Below, piece after piece: positions 48,013 to 59,880 of a stretch of DNA of 64,000 nucleotides; the first letter of the stretch is position 1; each line of letters begins with the position of its first letter. Position numbers and translations under genes: made by a program. This DNA is from Parasponia andersonii (Eukaryota > Streptophyta > Magnoliopsida > Rosales > Cannabaceae), in the NCBI GenBank assembly GCA_002914805.1, contig JXTB01000198.1:271323-335322 (forward strand), given 5' to 3'. The notes below the pieces were generated by a model. It was not told the DNA's origin. It ran no database searches and was given only the letters and a program-made list of their open reading frames with translations.

Positions 48013-49196
48013 GTCACGACCAAAAATCTAAAACTGTGACTTTTAGTAATTTTAAGTTGAAATAGTAATAAGTAGTAATTTCTAAAATTTCACAAAATCA
48101 AAAACTTAGAATTTTTAAGTTTTAGTCATAAAAAAAAATAAATTTCAAAATTAGGAACCCTCTCATTAGTTTAATTTCTTAATAAAATATACACTCAGAT
48201 TTTAGAGGAATTTTCATTTATAAACTTTTTATTTAAAATCATAAATTTCAATAAAATGAGTCTAGAGTCCAAAATAGTTTACAAAAAAATTATTTATAAT
48301 TCAAACTACTCACATTTGTAGATTTGTTGCATCTCATACATCTACTTAGTAAGAACAATAAACTAGGCTACATATATAAATGAGAAAAGAAAACTAAAAC
48401 AGAATATAGACATCCACCAAGAAATAGAAACATGATTGCATATACAAGTCAAACAGTTTGTGATAATTACCATAAATAATTCAACAGCTGAAAATGAGAA
48501 AAAGTAAGGGGTGAGCATTCACATGCTGAGTAGAAACTCAATCACTTTTTTGAATGGATGCAATTTTTATCAAACTTACATGGTGAATACCTTTTCTAAA
48601 ATCCATTTACAAGTCGAGTTTATAAAATAATTGAAATCCAGAATAATCACATATTCAAAATCAAAACTAAAATCGCAAAATTGTACATGTTATCAATGAA
48701 TCCATCCCATGAGCTCACATTTTCTCATCACGAATCAAAGTAACTCGTACTACGTGTACTAAGTACTCTCTATCTGATACCTATCCTAAAAAACCAGAGG
48801 GACACTTATCTATTCCTACTGAATTAGAGAGGCAACTGAATGCTTATGCCTACTGAGTGTGGTGGGTAATTGAATAGTCATAATGCAAATTTTAAATTAA
48901 AATATATATAAAACTACGTAATTGAACTCCTACCTCAATCAAGTCAATAGATAGTGCTACAGTGCTATTAAGGTTATATGGCAATCATTTGGAAAGTCAA
49001 GGGTCATTTTCAGACCTTTGATCGTTTGGTTTGAAAATTCTATTTTCTAACGGAGCCTCAAATTGTGAAACGAACTTCACCACTGAATTTCTAGTACCCA
49101 AATTAGCTAGGTTAGATATATAACTTGACCAATCTGGGCTCTGAACAAAACCCGATACTGTGGCATACAAAACGAGACAAATCTGAGTCGTCAGAT
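48013..49196 (-). repeat. Inverted LTR copy 1 downstream of the MYB gene
   Basis: The left edge 'tgtcacgaccaaaaatct' is the reverse of the LTR end seen at 44336. The 48300-48600 and 48720-48860 blocks are the reverse of those in the LTRs at 42338-44336 and 60331-62636. The copy runs into the N gap; at 49090-49190 it matches the reverse of 61130-61200. Same Tekay-like LTR family, minus orientation. Confidence 0.65.
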
Positions 49197-49363
49197 NNNN
49201 NNNNNNNNNNNNNNNNNNNNNNNNNNNNNNNNNNNNNNNNNNNNNNNNNNNNNNNNNNNNNNNNNNNNNNNNNNNNNNNNNNNNNNNNNNNNNNNNNNNN
49301 NNNNNNNNNNNNNNNNNNNNNNNNNNNNNNNNNNNNNNNNNNNNNNNNNNNNNNNNNNNNNNN
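49197..49363. other. Assembly gap (N)
   Basis: 167 Ns lying between two copies of the same LTR; frames across it are artefacts. Confidence 0.99.
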
Positions 49364-49905
49364 CTCATACATTCACTTACTAATCTTGGCTAAATAAGTG
49401 AACAAGGAAAGAATGATAACAAAGTATAAATACCCACTAGGAATTAGGAGAAGAATAGTATACACAAGCTTCATAGTTTGTCTATCCATTAAGACGACTA
49501 CCTCAGCTAGACAAACACTTGAAAGTGGGAGAAGTAGGGGGGGTGAGCATTCACATACTCAGTAGAAATTCAATTACTTTTTTGAATGGATACAATTTTA
49601 CTAAACCTGTATGGTTAATACCTTCTCGAAAATCCATTTAAAAACCAGATATATAAAACAATTGGTATCCAGAATAATTACATATTCAAAATCAAAACCA
49701 AAAACGCATGTTTGTATATATCATAATCAACCAAGTATATGAGTGAGTTCTCATCCTCCCATCATAGCCCTGTAATACCTCTATAGTAGAGGTACCCAGC
49801 ATCCTGACACTACCCGTAGATGTTTCAACTAAAAATATGCGCAGGGGCCTAGATCTTTCACTTAGTGCTGTAGCAACTCGCCAGCGATATAAACTACCGC
49901 AAAAC
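49364..49905 (-). repeat. Inverted LTR copy 2, partial
   Basis: From 49364 it restarts at the segment equivalent to 48331 ('ctcatacatctacttag') and repeats it forward, including 'gtgagcattcacat' and the following 80 bases (48509-48590 against 49540-49625). It fades out near 49905. So two partial direct LTR copies flank the gap. Confidence 0.6.
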
Positions 49906-51453
49906 GGAGGTATATTTAATAAGTAATCTTATTTAAAGTTTTTAAAAATAGAAATTAACTAACCCACAAAGTTTAAGTTAATTCATGTATTTAGTTTTTT
50001 AAAAAACAATTTTTTTTTCAATATAGTTCTTTATGTATATATATATATTTTTTTCTTTGGTTCATTTTGTTAAATTAACTATGAAGAATAATAAAGGAAA
50101 TGGTTCTTTTTTAAAATTGGTTATTCCCATTTAAATTTTGAAAAATAAGAAATTAATTAAAATTTAGACAAATTTAAGCTTTTTATAATTCATATATACT
50201 AAATGAAAAGCCAACTTCACGTATAAATTTTGTTTTTAAATATATTTTTTTTCAATGTAGTTTCTTTACATATCATAGTTTTTTTCAATAAAAAAAAAAA
50301 AAGAAAACAACGTATTCTTAATATAAAAATTATGTCTATCTTAGAATTTACCTTTTCCCCAATGAAAAAGAAATTTGATAAAATATTTAATTCAAATAGT
50401 ATATATGGTTTCAAATCAAAGGTAATTAAAATTAATTAAACTTTAAAGTTAAAATTCCGAAAGAAAAGAAATAAAAATAAATTAGTAATTAATAAATTGA
50501 ATTAAATATGGCTTGTTATAGTAGGTTATTTCTAAATCGGTTAAAGTTATCCATCTATGAAGCAAAAACAAAAATATCCTTTGAAAACTCATCCATATAT
50601 AAAAGATATAAAAAAAATCCTTTAAATATAAAAAAGTTGTGTTTGATACTCACTTGGGATTCTTAGAAGTAGGTATGAGTGGTGGTATTCTAATCCTACT
50701 TAGTCAGTTTATGTCTAAATTTCGCAATAAAAATTTAATATATATATATATATAAATATACATATACAAAAATATATTATTTCTTTTTTTCTAATTGAAA
50801 TTTATAATGTATGTCTTTATATAATAAAAAATAAAAAAGATAAATACTATTAATAATAATGTATATCGTTTCTTAATCCAACGGGACATATGCATAAGTA
50901 AAAAAAGTATATATATATATTAATTTGGCAACTATATATATATATATTATGATAACTAGCTCTAATTAACTGACGCCCTTACACGATGTTATATATAATT
51001 AAATTATGCAGTTGGATGAACTAAATTTTATTACTGTCATGCATTAATCTGGCACGAACTCTCTCAAATGAATAGGCGAGAGAACCTACTCATGATTCAA
51101 TGACAGCAGTACCCCCTTTTGTGCGCAAATGGAGTGCTCGAGGCACATGGATTTCACTGTTGACCAGACCTATTACGTCCTTACATTAGTGTACTATATA
51201 TTCCATAACAGTTCATCGTGAATATGTAATGCAAATACATTAAATATTACGCTTTTATCATACTTTTTTTTTTCAACAAGTACACAAACTGCCACGAAAA
51301 AAATGGAAAGAAATTAAAGTACCGATTAGATCACGAGTGGCGTCCCAAATGTACACATTTGTGATTAAGGGAAATCAGTTCATCTTTTACAGAGTGCAAA
51401 ACGAAAAATCAGTTATGTAGTTATATTCATAATTGTATATATACTTATATATA
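49906..51453. other. Gene-free AT-rich stretch
   Basis: Several T/A runs and short TA arrays (for example 50735-50752, 50912-50948). No coding sequence or identifiable mobile element. The paired short frames at 50217-50439 on opposite strands are AT-driven chance. Confidence 0.4.
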
Positions 51454-51675
51454 GGTTATCAATTCGGTAGCTATTTTTTTTTTAGAATTATTGGACAATT
51501 GATCTAATAACTATCATAATTTGAGTCGTTGAAAAAAATAATAAAAAAATAAATACTCATTATTTAATATTTTTTCTCTTTTTTTTTTATCATGAAAAGA
51601 CATGTGTGACTAATTTTAATTGGTCTAAATAATACTTATAGAAAGATAAAAAATTTAAAAATATATTGGTGCTCG
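51454..51675. mobile_element. MITE copy A, degenerate
   Basis: Begins 'ggttatcaattcggtag' and shares its beginning, the middle 'atgaaaagacatg' and the later 'aatacttat' block with copy B at 51704-51938. Its right end is worn and flanked by TA sequence. Non-coding. Confidence 0.45.
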
Positions 51676-51703
51676 TCTATATATATATATATATATATAT
51701 ATA

Positions 51704-51938
51704 GGTTGTCAATCTAATAAGTATTTTTTTTTACCTATATATATAGGTCTTTTTTTAGCTATTAGATTATCATCTAATGGAGATCTAATAATTATAATGA
51801 GATATATGAAAAGACATGCATCATTAATGTTATTTCTCTTTCTTACTTTTTACTATAAAAAATATGCATGATAAATTTTCATTAGCCAAAATGATACTTA
51901 TGTATAAGTAAAAAAAAAATACCTACTAGATTGGTACC
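51704..51938. mobile_element. MITE copy B with terminal inverted repeats
   Basis: 235 bases. The left end 'ggttgtcaatctaataagta' and the right end, reversed, 'ggtaccaatctagtaggta' are imperfect inverted repeats followed inward by T/A runs. TA arrays lie on both sides, so a TA target duplication is possible but cannot be proved. Superfamily not assigned. Confidence 0.5.
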
Positions 51939-51941
51939 CTT

Positions 51942-51945
<4 letters not shown>

Positions 51946-51989
<44 letters not shown>
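51946..51989. repeat. (TA)n microsatellite
   Basis: 44 bases of TA at the right edge of MITE copy B. Confidence 0.95.
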
Positions 51990-51991
<2 letters not shown>

Positions 51992-52974
51992 TACATATAG
52001 AGTAAGGTTATGTTTTGATTATTTGTTTGGTTTAAATTTTGTGTTGTGATTATTATTAATATTAACTTTTAGATTTAAAACTTATAACAAATTTATGCCA
52101 TTTCTGGATCAAACACCACTTTTGAGTATTGAATTTATCAAAATACTCTTCTAAACTTTAAGGATATATATTTTAGTACTTAATTTAAATTTAAAGCTAA
52201 TTAAAATTGCTAGCTAAAAATATATTTAAAAAAATTTAAAAATGTGAAAATTAATAAGTATTAAATATTATTTACAAAAATATTTATCAATTTTAGTTAA
52301 GTTTTAAATTTAAATTTCTTTTAAAATATATTTTAAAATTCAAAGGGTATTTTGGTAAATATAATGATCAAATTGGTATTTGACCAAGGGAGGATATAAA
52401 TTTGTTACAAATTCTAAATTTAAAGATAAATATTGACAATAACCATAACACAAAATATAAACTAAACAAATAGTCAAAATGTAATATATAAAAATGTAAT
52501 TATCCGTTGTACTCCAAAAATAAATATTATTACGTACAGCATCTGTTTTTGTTTTTAACCAAAAGATAGAATTTCATCCAATCAAACAATGAGAAGGACA
52601 ATCACAATACAATATACAAAGATATTTACAGATAATCAATAAAAGTACGCATTCAACGAAACTAAATCTTAGCTCCTACTAACGATCAAAGAAAAATAGA
52701 TATTGTCACAAAACATAAATTATGTGAACATAAAAAACTCCATTTTTATCACAATAAAAATTGTGACTAAAATTTCGTAACTAAAGAATGTCATTGTTAT
52801 TATGTCGTAACCAAAACATTAGTGGCTAAAAATTTTATTTGCAAAAAATACAATTTGTTGTGACTAAATATACTTTTAATCATTAACTAAATCATTATTA
52901 TATATAAGAGATTATAACTAATAGTACATTAGTGATAATTGAGGACTAAATATTATTTTTTAGTCAAAAGAAAA
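51990..52974. other. AT-rich stretch with 'gtgactaa' words
   Basis: No gene. The part 52740-52980 repeats 'gtgactaa' / 'gtaactaa' type words and 'tagtcaaaag', as subterminal regions of some DNA transposons do, but no ends could be found. Confidence 0.3.
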
Positions 52975-53190
52975 TTTTACCCGGTCTTGTATCTTGATTT
53001 TCTATCTTCAAGCTTGATTCGAATAAGTCCAATATGCATCCATCTTTAAACTTGATTTATTGATTAACTTGAGTTGGAACTTTTAAAGCTATTTCACTAC
53101 ACACTCAAGTTAAATTATTAGTACTAAATTAAATATTTGTTATCTTCAAAATAAGAGTGAGTAAGATTGAAACTTAATTTCTCAATAATC

Positions 53191-53206
53191 TCCCCTTTTT
53201 TTTTTA
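53191..53206 (-). other. Polypurine tract of the second copia element
   Basis: The minus strand reads an A-run then 'ggggagatta', the A/G-rich primer placed right before the 3' LTR start in many plant copia elements. Confidence 0.5.
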
Positions 53207-54549
53207 TAATGATAAACATTGATTTGTAAGATAAAAAAATATACAATAAGGATATGAAAATATAAAATTTGATAAATTTACCTTAATCCTTATCATATTT
53301 TAAGCTCCATTTCAAAATATACTCGAGAAAGTAAAAGGACTTGCTCCCTCTTTTTAATTCAATCAAGCATCATAAGCATATATTGAGAAAATTAAAAATG
53401 TGTGCTAAACAAAGTCTTCTCCCTTAAAATATGTGCACTCATAAATAAATCTTTTTTTCCTCATATTTATAAATCTCCATTTTTTCCCCCTTTTGACATC
53501 ATTAAAAAGATAGAAACAATTTTCAAACTAGATATCTTATAAGACCAATCTTTCCCCTTTAAAATAAGATTCTCCCTACATTAATTTATTATATTTCTCT
53601 TCTCCTTTGAAATCATGACAAAATTATATGAAAGAGCAATACACAAATAATTTTCTCCCAATGTGAAAAATACAATTACAAGTTAAGCAATAAACAGATA
53701 AAGAGGAATCAAGAATTAAACAATCTTCAAAATAAGAATAACAATCTCAAACATAAGATTGAATGACAATATGATGACAATAAATATGAGAAGTATAGCA
53801 TATTCCAAGTAGAGAAGTTTTATCACATAAGGATCATCAAAGCTCTAAATCTTAATATTTCACTTATTGAAAATAATATCTCTAAGTATAATCATCTTAA
53901 AACATAGGAGAAATTCAAATCATTAAAGCACAAGAAAATAATAAACATGCTCCCTCTCAATATATTAATCAAGATCAAAAAATAAATAATCAAAGTAGGC
54001 AAAGATCATTCATATAAGAGAGATATTAATGCCAAATAGTAAAACTATAAAGATAAGGCATCCAAACTACAAAAATAATCATTTGATCATTAACTCTTAA
54101 CACATAATTTAAAATATCATTAAAGCTCAAAGAATGTCAATCCAAGTCTTGAAAGTGAAAAAAATTGAAATACAATATTCATCAAAAGATTTACTTATAT
54201 GATGTCATTGGATGAATAATCATATACAAATATTCAAAATGATAAAGTTGTAAAATATAATCATTGAATTCAAACAAGATGTCATTTTAGTTCTAAAATC
54301 AACTTCCATACATATATTTATATATATATATATGCATAAAATATATCCCCAATATAAATTCAATTATTCAATTAATATATTTGGGATTTTTCATAAATAA
54401 CCATCAAGGATTTGCACAAAAATAAGAGTTTAAGCATATACATTGTTCAATCTATTTGAATCATATAAAAGCAATTAATATATTAATCAAATTTAGAGTT
54501 ATAAATAATTCAAATAAAATTACCCATATCTTCATTCTAAAAGCTCTTC

Positions 54550-54750
54550 ATCTTTTTTGTGTTGAGGTTAGACTTAATTATCATCTTTGATTTGTCTTTA
54601 AGCTCTAATCATATACCATACCTATAGCAAAATCATCTATATTTTTCTCTTTGGAGGAATCATTAGTCTCATCAAATATTATATGCATAGATTCATCTAC
54701 TACTTAGTTCTTTTGTTGAAAAGCTCTCTTTATGCATTACATGTGGTGGA
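54550..54750 (-). pseudogene. pol: Copia integrase-tail remnant
   Basis: The minus strand gives 'VVDESMHIIFDETNDSSKEK' near 54700-54640, the stretch that follows the integrase in copia elements ('EESMHVVFDE' in relatives). A stop precedes it and another follows within 20 codons. The integrase core is not recognisable upstream. Confidence 0.55.
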
Positions 54751-55129
54751 GTAACTAAGAAAAATTCCAATATTAGAGTTTAAATCAATATTTTCAAGTT
54801 GTTTTCTAGTGTTTAAAAAAAATATTTATATCTAAAGCCTCTAAAATAACCAATATTGGGTTTTTGATCATTTCAAAACTCATAATAATATTTTATTCAA
54901 AATAAATCTAATCAACACCCGGTTTAAAATATCACAAATAGTATTAATAACTTTGGTTTAAAAGTATTTTAGTAAAATATTTGTATTTAACATAGCTATA
55001 CCAATAAAGAAAATCATGTGCTTTTTTTAAAAAGAAAATAATCAACTACCTCAAGAGGATAATATTTTTCAAAATAATTAACTTAATTTCTAAAGTGACA
55101 TGCTTTACAAATCTTGTTATTTCCAAAAA

Positions 55130-55570
55130 TTAGACTAGGTAAACTATAACAAGATTCTTTTAGTAAAGATTTAAAATTGTAACTATATTAGCATGTCCAA
55201 ATCTTATATGCCATAATCAATAAATATTTTCTTTTAAAGCAAATAAATATCTTGACTTGAAAACTATTTCACAAAAAAAATTATTAAGAGATATAATCTC
55301 ATTTGTTCAAATTTTCAAATTGAGCTTTTGAAATGTTGAAGAAAACTCAATAACTTAATCACATAATTGACAAAAATTAAGCATATTATTTTTCTAGCAA
55401 GACATTCTCAAAAATAAGCAAAAAAAATTGTTACTGATATTACTTATACCAGTGATCTTGTATTTTGTGTTATCTCCAAAAATGAAATATCCACCATCAT
55501 TTCTTTGTGAAAATTGAGAGCTTGGTGAAGTCATTAGTTTTATTCTTAGAGCGCCCACCTTCTTTCTTGT
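55130..55570 (-). pseudogene. pol: Copia protease / GAG-pre-integrase remnant
   Basis: The minus strand has 'GGYFIFGDNTKYKITGI' near 55490-55440, equivalent to the end of copia protease ('GYVTFGDN...KILGIG'), and a H-x-R-x-G-H-like 'MRFGHANI' near 55210-55185. Frames are broken repeatedly. Confidence 0.5.
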
Positions 55571-55792
55571 TCCTACAACAAAGATTCAAATATGGATTTT
55601 TGGTATCTACACAACTTTGGATCCTTGGGGATTAGTCTTAGATTCTTTTGGTATCTATTCTTATTTGATACCAAAATATGTATTTTAAATAAAGCATGAA
55701 AAGTTTGTATGTCTATTTTAGTTGCAATAAGTACATGCATATTTTGAGTTTCTATTAGATGTTGATTTGACAAAATAATTTTTGAGATATTT

Positions 55793-56981
55793 TTACTTTA
55801 TAAAAGGTTTGTATCCTATACCTCCTTTATCAAAAATACATTTTTGTCCACTAAGTATTAAATCAAAATTCTTCTTTCCATTTGTGAAATTGTGGGTAAT
55901 TTTAGTTAAGTCAAAATTCTTGTCATTTAAAGAAGTATTTTCTTTTGACAAAAGATCACAATTGTTATAAGGTAATTTTACTTTTTTTTCTTTTATAAAC
56001 TCTTCAATTATTTTTGACAAACTAAGAATTTCTTTTTTGAGAGTATTGTTCTTAAAAATGAGTTTTTTATAGTTTTTCTGTAAATCATTGAAATTATTCA
56101 ATAAGCTCTCATACGATAGATCACAATCATTATTATTTTCGCTACTAGTATCACTATCATTAAGAAATTTAATTTTTGGTTCAAGAGAGCTTATCTCATA
56201 TTCTATTATCATGAAGTATACGTTGCTAATTTCCTCTTGAATTTCTTCATTTAATTCGCCATTGCCATTATCAACCCATGTGGCCTTCATTTCCTTTTCT
56301 TCTTCCCCATTTTGATTTTTGTTCTCGATCATCATGATTTCATGAGAAATAAGAAATTTGATGAGTTCTTCTAGATGTACATTGATGATGTTTTTCTTTT
56401 CTTGGATAGCAACCACCTCCTTTTGATATGTCTTTGTTAAGGTTTTTAGAACCTTTATTACTATTTCAGTAGTGCTATAACTTTTCCCAAGAGTATGAAG
56501 ATCATTAGTGATGTTAGTAAATCTAATAAACATTTGAGCAATAGATTCATCACTTTTCATTTCAAATAACTCATAGTCATGCACTAGCATCTTAATTTTA
56601 CTCTCTTTAATTTGACTTGTATTTCATATGAGCTTGCAAGTATTTTCCACATTTCATGTGCACTAGTAGTCATTTGTATACTATTATAAATATTTACATC
56701 TAGACTACATAACAAATAATGCAAAATATATCCATTCCTGGAAAACATGTTTTGTCAAAATCATCATATTCATATAATTCTTTTTCAACAAACTTATAAC
56801 CAACCTTTTTCTTAAAAACAAATGAACCTTTAATAACAATATGCCATAGATCAAAATCTAAAGGTTGTAGATATGTAAGCATCCTACTTTTCCAATAATT
56901 AAAATCGGTTCCACTGAAAAATAGTGGTGTAATGGAATACCCCTTATATGAAAAGTTTTGAAAATTGTTTGGGTTTGCCAT
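55793..56981 (-). pseudogene. gag: Copia gag, two long fragments
   Basis: The frame 56981-56700 starts 'MANPNNFQNFSYKGYSIT' then 'PLFFSGTDFNYWKSRMLTYL', the N-terminal DUF4219-like part of plant copia gags. The frame 56590-55793 (265 codons) has the UBN2/retrotrans_gag core 'YELFEMKSDESIAQMFIRFT', then an acidic linker, and a long Asn/Lys-rich coiled-coil tail ('FNDLQKNYKKLIF'). The segment between (56699-56591) is out of frame. No zinc knuckle is seen in the open part. Better preserved than the other gags of the window, but split. Confidence 0.75.
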
Positions 56982-57017
56982 CTCAAGACGGTTAAGTTTT
57001 TAAAATTTGAGTACTAA

Positions 57018-57031
57018 GCTTTTATACTAAT
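57018..57031 (-). other. Primer binding site of the second copia element
   Basis: The minus strand reads 'attagtataaaagc' next to the LTR end 'gctaaca'; it resembles 'attggtatcagagc' (tRNA-Met type) with three changes. Confidence 0.55.
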
Positions 57032-58304
57032 TGTTAGCCTAAGATTGACTACCAAAGAGGGGGGATAAATTGGGTTTTAAAATTTTTTAAGAAACTTTCA
57101 ACTATGTAAAATTATAGACCACTATTTTAAAAGTTTAAGGCAAAATGAACAATAATACTAAATATATAATAATAATACCATAAAGTACACTAAATATTAA
57201 ACACACAATCAAAGAATTTACAAAAAGTAAAGAGTGTTGGGATAGAGAAAATGTAAACTCAGTTTTTATGAAATTCGACAAATACGACGGTTTGCCTATG
57301 TCCTCATCCCTCGATAACTTGTTTTGAGCTTTCCACTATCGGATCAAGATGATTGGCTTAACTGACCCTTGTACAAATAGAGTGAATTCTTCTTAGGCAC
57401 ATCCTAACCTTTACCATAGTCTTGACTCTAATTCTATTACGCCTAATCTCAGATTGTTTAGACTCCAGTGTCAATCTTACCTATACCAAGTTATTTAGAC
57501 AATGGTGCCAACCTCACTAACTCAAGGGTTGTTTAGACTTTGGTGATAACCTCACCTACACACGGATTGTTTATGACTCCGGTGGTAATCTCATCTATGC
57601 ACGGATTGTTTATGACTCTAGTGCCAACCTCACCTCAACTCAAATAGTTTTATAATAATTAAGAGTGAACACTTACTCACAAATTCTTCTCACAAAAGTA
57701 ATAAATATAATTTTGAGTTTAAGAGATTTGAGAACAATACATAACGGATACTCTAAGATTGGCTTAAAATAGTTTTAAAGTTAAAGTGAGTAAAAGAGAA
57801 CTTTTGCGCTTAGAAACTAATTGGGTATCAATGTAGGTTCATATTCTTATATTCTAAGTCATCAAACAAGGCTTTATTTAAAGACATCTTCAAAAATTAG
57901 TCGTTTATAACCGTTATTAGCTTTCTGCCAAAAGTTTGGTCAATCAAAATCAAAGCTGGTCGACTTAAAATATAGCCGTTGGAGTTTGACACGTTAGTTC
58001 AACTCTAACGGTCATCGTTTGAAAAGTGGTCGACTATCACTGTTAAACCCATTTTTCGTTGTTTTTGATAGTTTTTGGCGTTTTTCAAAAACTGATTTCT
58101 AAACTTGTTTTAAACACTTTAAAAATATTAGAAATCAATTTGAAAAAAATATTTTTGCTATTACAAACTTGTTTTATTTTCACAAACATATTTGACAATA
58201 ATTTAGAAAGTGTTTTGAATTTCACTTTAAATAAAAATATATTTAAATATATTGGATATTTAACAATAGTTTTACAAAGATATTACAAACTTAATTTCTC
58301 AACA
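57032..58304 (-). repeat. 5' LTR of the second copia element
   Basis: 1273 bases. On the + strand it starts 'tgttagcctaagattgac' (next to the PBS) and ends 'taatttctcaaca', giving TG...CA ends. It carries a tandem repeat (57452-57642). The 98-codon frame at 58059-58355 crosses the LTR edge and is not a gene. Confidence 0.6.
57452..57642. repeat. Five tandem units of about 38 bases
   Basis: Units start with 'gattgttta'-like words at about 57452, 57490, 57528, 57564 and 57603, each followed by 'gactc..gtg..aa.ctcac'. The last two are the most alike. Confidence 0.7.
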
Positions 58305-59321
58305 ACTATCACTAGAGTCATTGGTCCTTTCATTCACTTGATACAGTACTGGTAAATGTTCTTAAAAAATGATCTTTAATGATAAATTTTCCAAATATGG
58401 ATCTCAAAAGTTTCAATTTATTTAGAAAAATAATGCACATAAATTCACTAAAATTGATAACAACGAAAAACAAATAAAACTAACATAGATCTAAAATCTA
58501 GTTCAAAAAACTACTCCTAAATCTAGAAATTTATATTAGTAACATATAATAATAAAATCAAATCATATATAGTAGAGTTTGGATCTCGCTGCCAGAATAG
58601 AAATTTGGAGAAATGAGAGCTTTTTATATTTATTTTTATAAAGAAAGGAAGCAAATGAATTTGTAGAGAAATAGGGCGGGCAACACTTGTTATAGTCAAG
58701 ACATTGTCTTAATAGTCAATTAATTAGACGTTAGTTATAAATCAGGGTAAACTAGTAAAATGCATGTTAAACGTACTTTAATATAGGGTCATGATATACT
58801 AATTAAATTATCATTATCAATTCCGTGAGGTACAATATATATCCAGGGGGGCTAATATGTCAAATACCTGTAATTTTTAGAAAGTATAGTGAGTTTAATT
58901 TTTTTTACTTACATATAATGTTATTATATTAGACTATGTACAAGTACAATATACAAAATTCTTCCCCCGCCAACCCAAAAGGAAAAACAAAAAAAAAAAA
59001 AAAAAGAATTTGCGGGCTAAGTAGAAGCTTATTGGATTATTTGGTATGATATTGATATCTATATGTGCTTTAGGGTATATAGATTGGAGAAAATACAAGT
59101 TAACCTGACTTGGTACAGTACGATTTTGTTGGTGTAAAGTTATATCCTATGTTGTATATATGGCTAGGCGTCCGTTGAAGATGCATTAAATGGATGTGTC
59201 AGAGAAGTAATGTAAATTAAGTGTGTCTCTCTTTCAAATGTTTAATGTCACGTACAGTCCCATTAGAAGAAAAAGACGGTACTCCCCTGAGGCAATCATA
59301 ACTACGTATAATAGGACATCT

Positions 59322-59330
<9 letters not shown>

Positions 59331-59364
<34 letters not shown>
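59331..59364. repeat. (TA)n microsatellite
   Basis: TA array with one AA interruption, immediately before a 54-base duplication. Confidence 0.9.
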
Positions 59365-59368
<4 letters not shown>

Positions 59369-59475
59369 ATGCAGGAGGGGGTAATCTAATTTTAGGTGCA
59401 TGTCGCAATTCCGGCTTATACAAGGACGCAGCAGGGGTTAATATAGTTTTAGGTGCATGTCGCAATTCCGGCTTA
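59365..59475. repeat. 54-base duplication
   Basis: 59365-59418 and 59422-59475 share their whole length; the last 29 bases ('ttttaggtgcatgtcgcaat' and on) are identical, the first part has several changes. Confidence 0.85.
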
Positions 59476-59725
59476 ATTTGCCTATATATATATATATATC
59501 TATATACAGCCACAGATGTACTTTTTTCGAGAAAATCAATCTGGTTTATGATTTAACCAACATAAATCACGTTTTAACTGACGTAATATTAAATAAATGT
59601 GACATATATTAGTTAAAACGGGAATGGGTCCGGTCTCTTACGTTTGTGTCCTCTAAATATATATATATATATGATCACTGATATAATCTCTCTATCTGTT
59701 CGAGAGGACTGATTTTGTTTATATT

Positions 59726-59789
59726 TTGGTCAATACAAATTATATTTTGACTAATTTGTGTTAACTAAAATATAATCTGTATTGGTCAA
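59726..59789. repeat. Hairpin with 23-base arms
   Basis: 59726-59748 and 59767-59789 are inverted repeats matching at 20 of 23 bases, around an 18-base loop. Possibly the remains of a small inverted-repeat transposon. Confidence 0.8.
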
Positions 59790-59808
59790 GACTGATCCCG
59801 TGAGTCTG

Positions 59809-59880
59809 ATCCCGTGAGTGGACTACATTCATCCCCCGTGTATAATCCTGTGAGTGGACTACATTCATCCCCCGTGTATA
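59809..59880. repeat. 36-base tandem duplication
   Basis: 59809-59844 and 59845-59880 are identical except one base (atcccgtg / atcctgtg). Confidence 0.95.

Larger units (their letters stand above)
52975..58304 (-). mobile_element. Second Ty1/copia element, degenerate
   Basis: Read on the minus strand: LTR (58304-57032), PBS, gag (56981-55793), then decayed protease/GAG-pre-integrase remains (55570-55130), an integrase-tail remnant (54750-54550), purine tract (53206-53191) and the start of a 3' LTR (53187 downward). The 5' LTR start 'tgttgagaaattaagttt' recurs at the 3' side as 'tattgagaaattaagttt', which fixes the element's extent; beyond about 20 bases the 3' copy is too diverged to follow. 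The pol region is much shorter than normal, so most of it is deleted. Confidence 0.65.

Noticed and set aside
57032-58304. Possible stand-alone gene region because of its length
   Set aside because: TG...CA ends, PBS next to one end and a matching LTR start at 53187 show it is an LTR.
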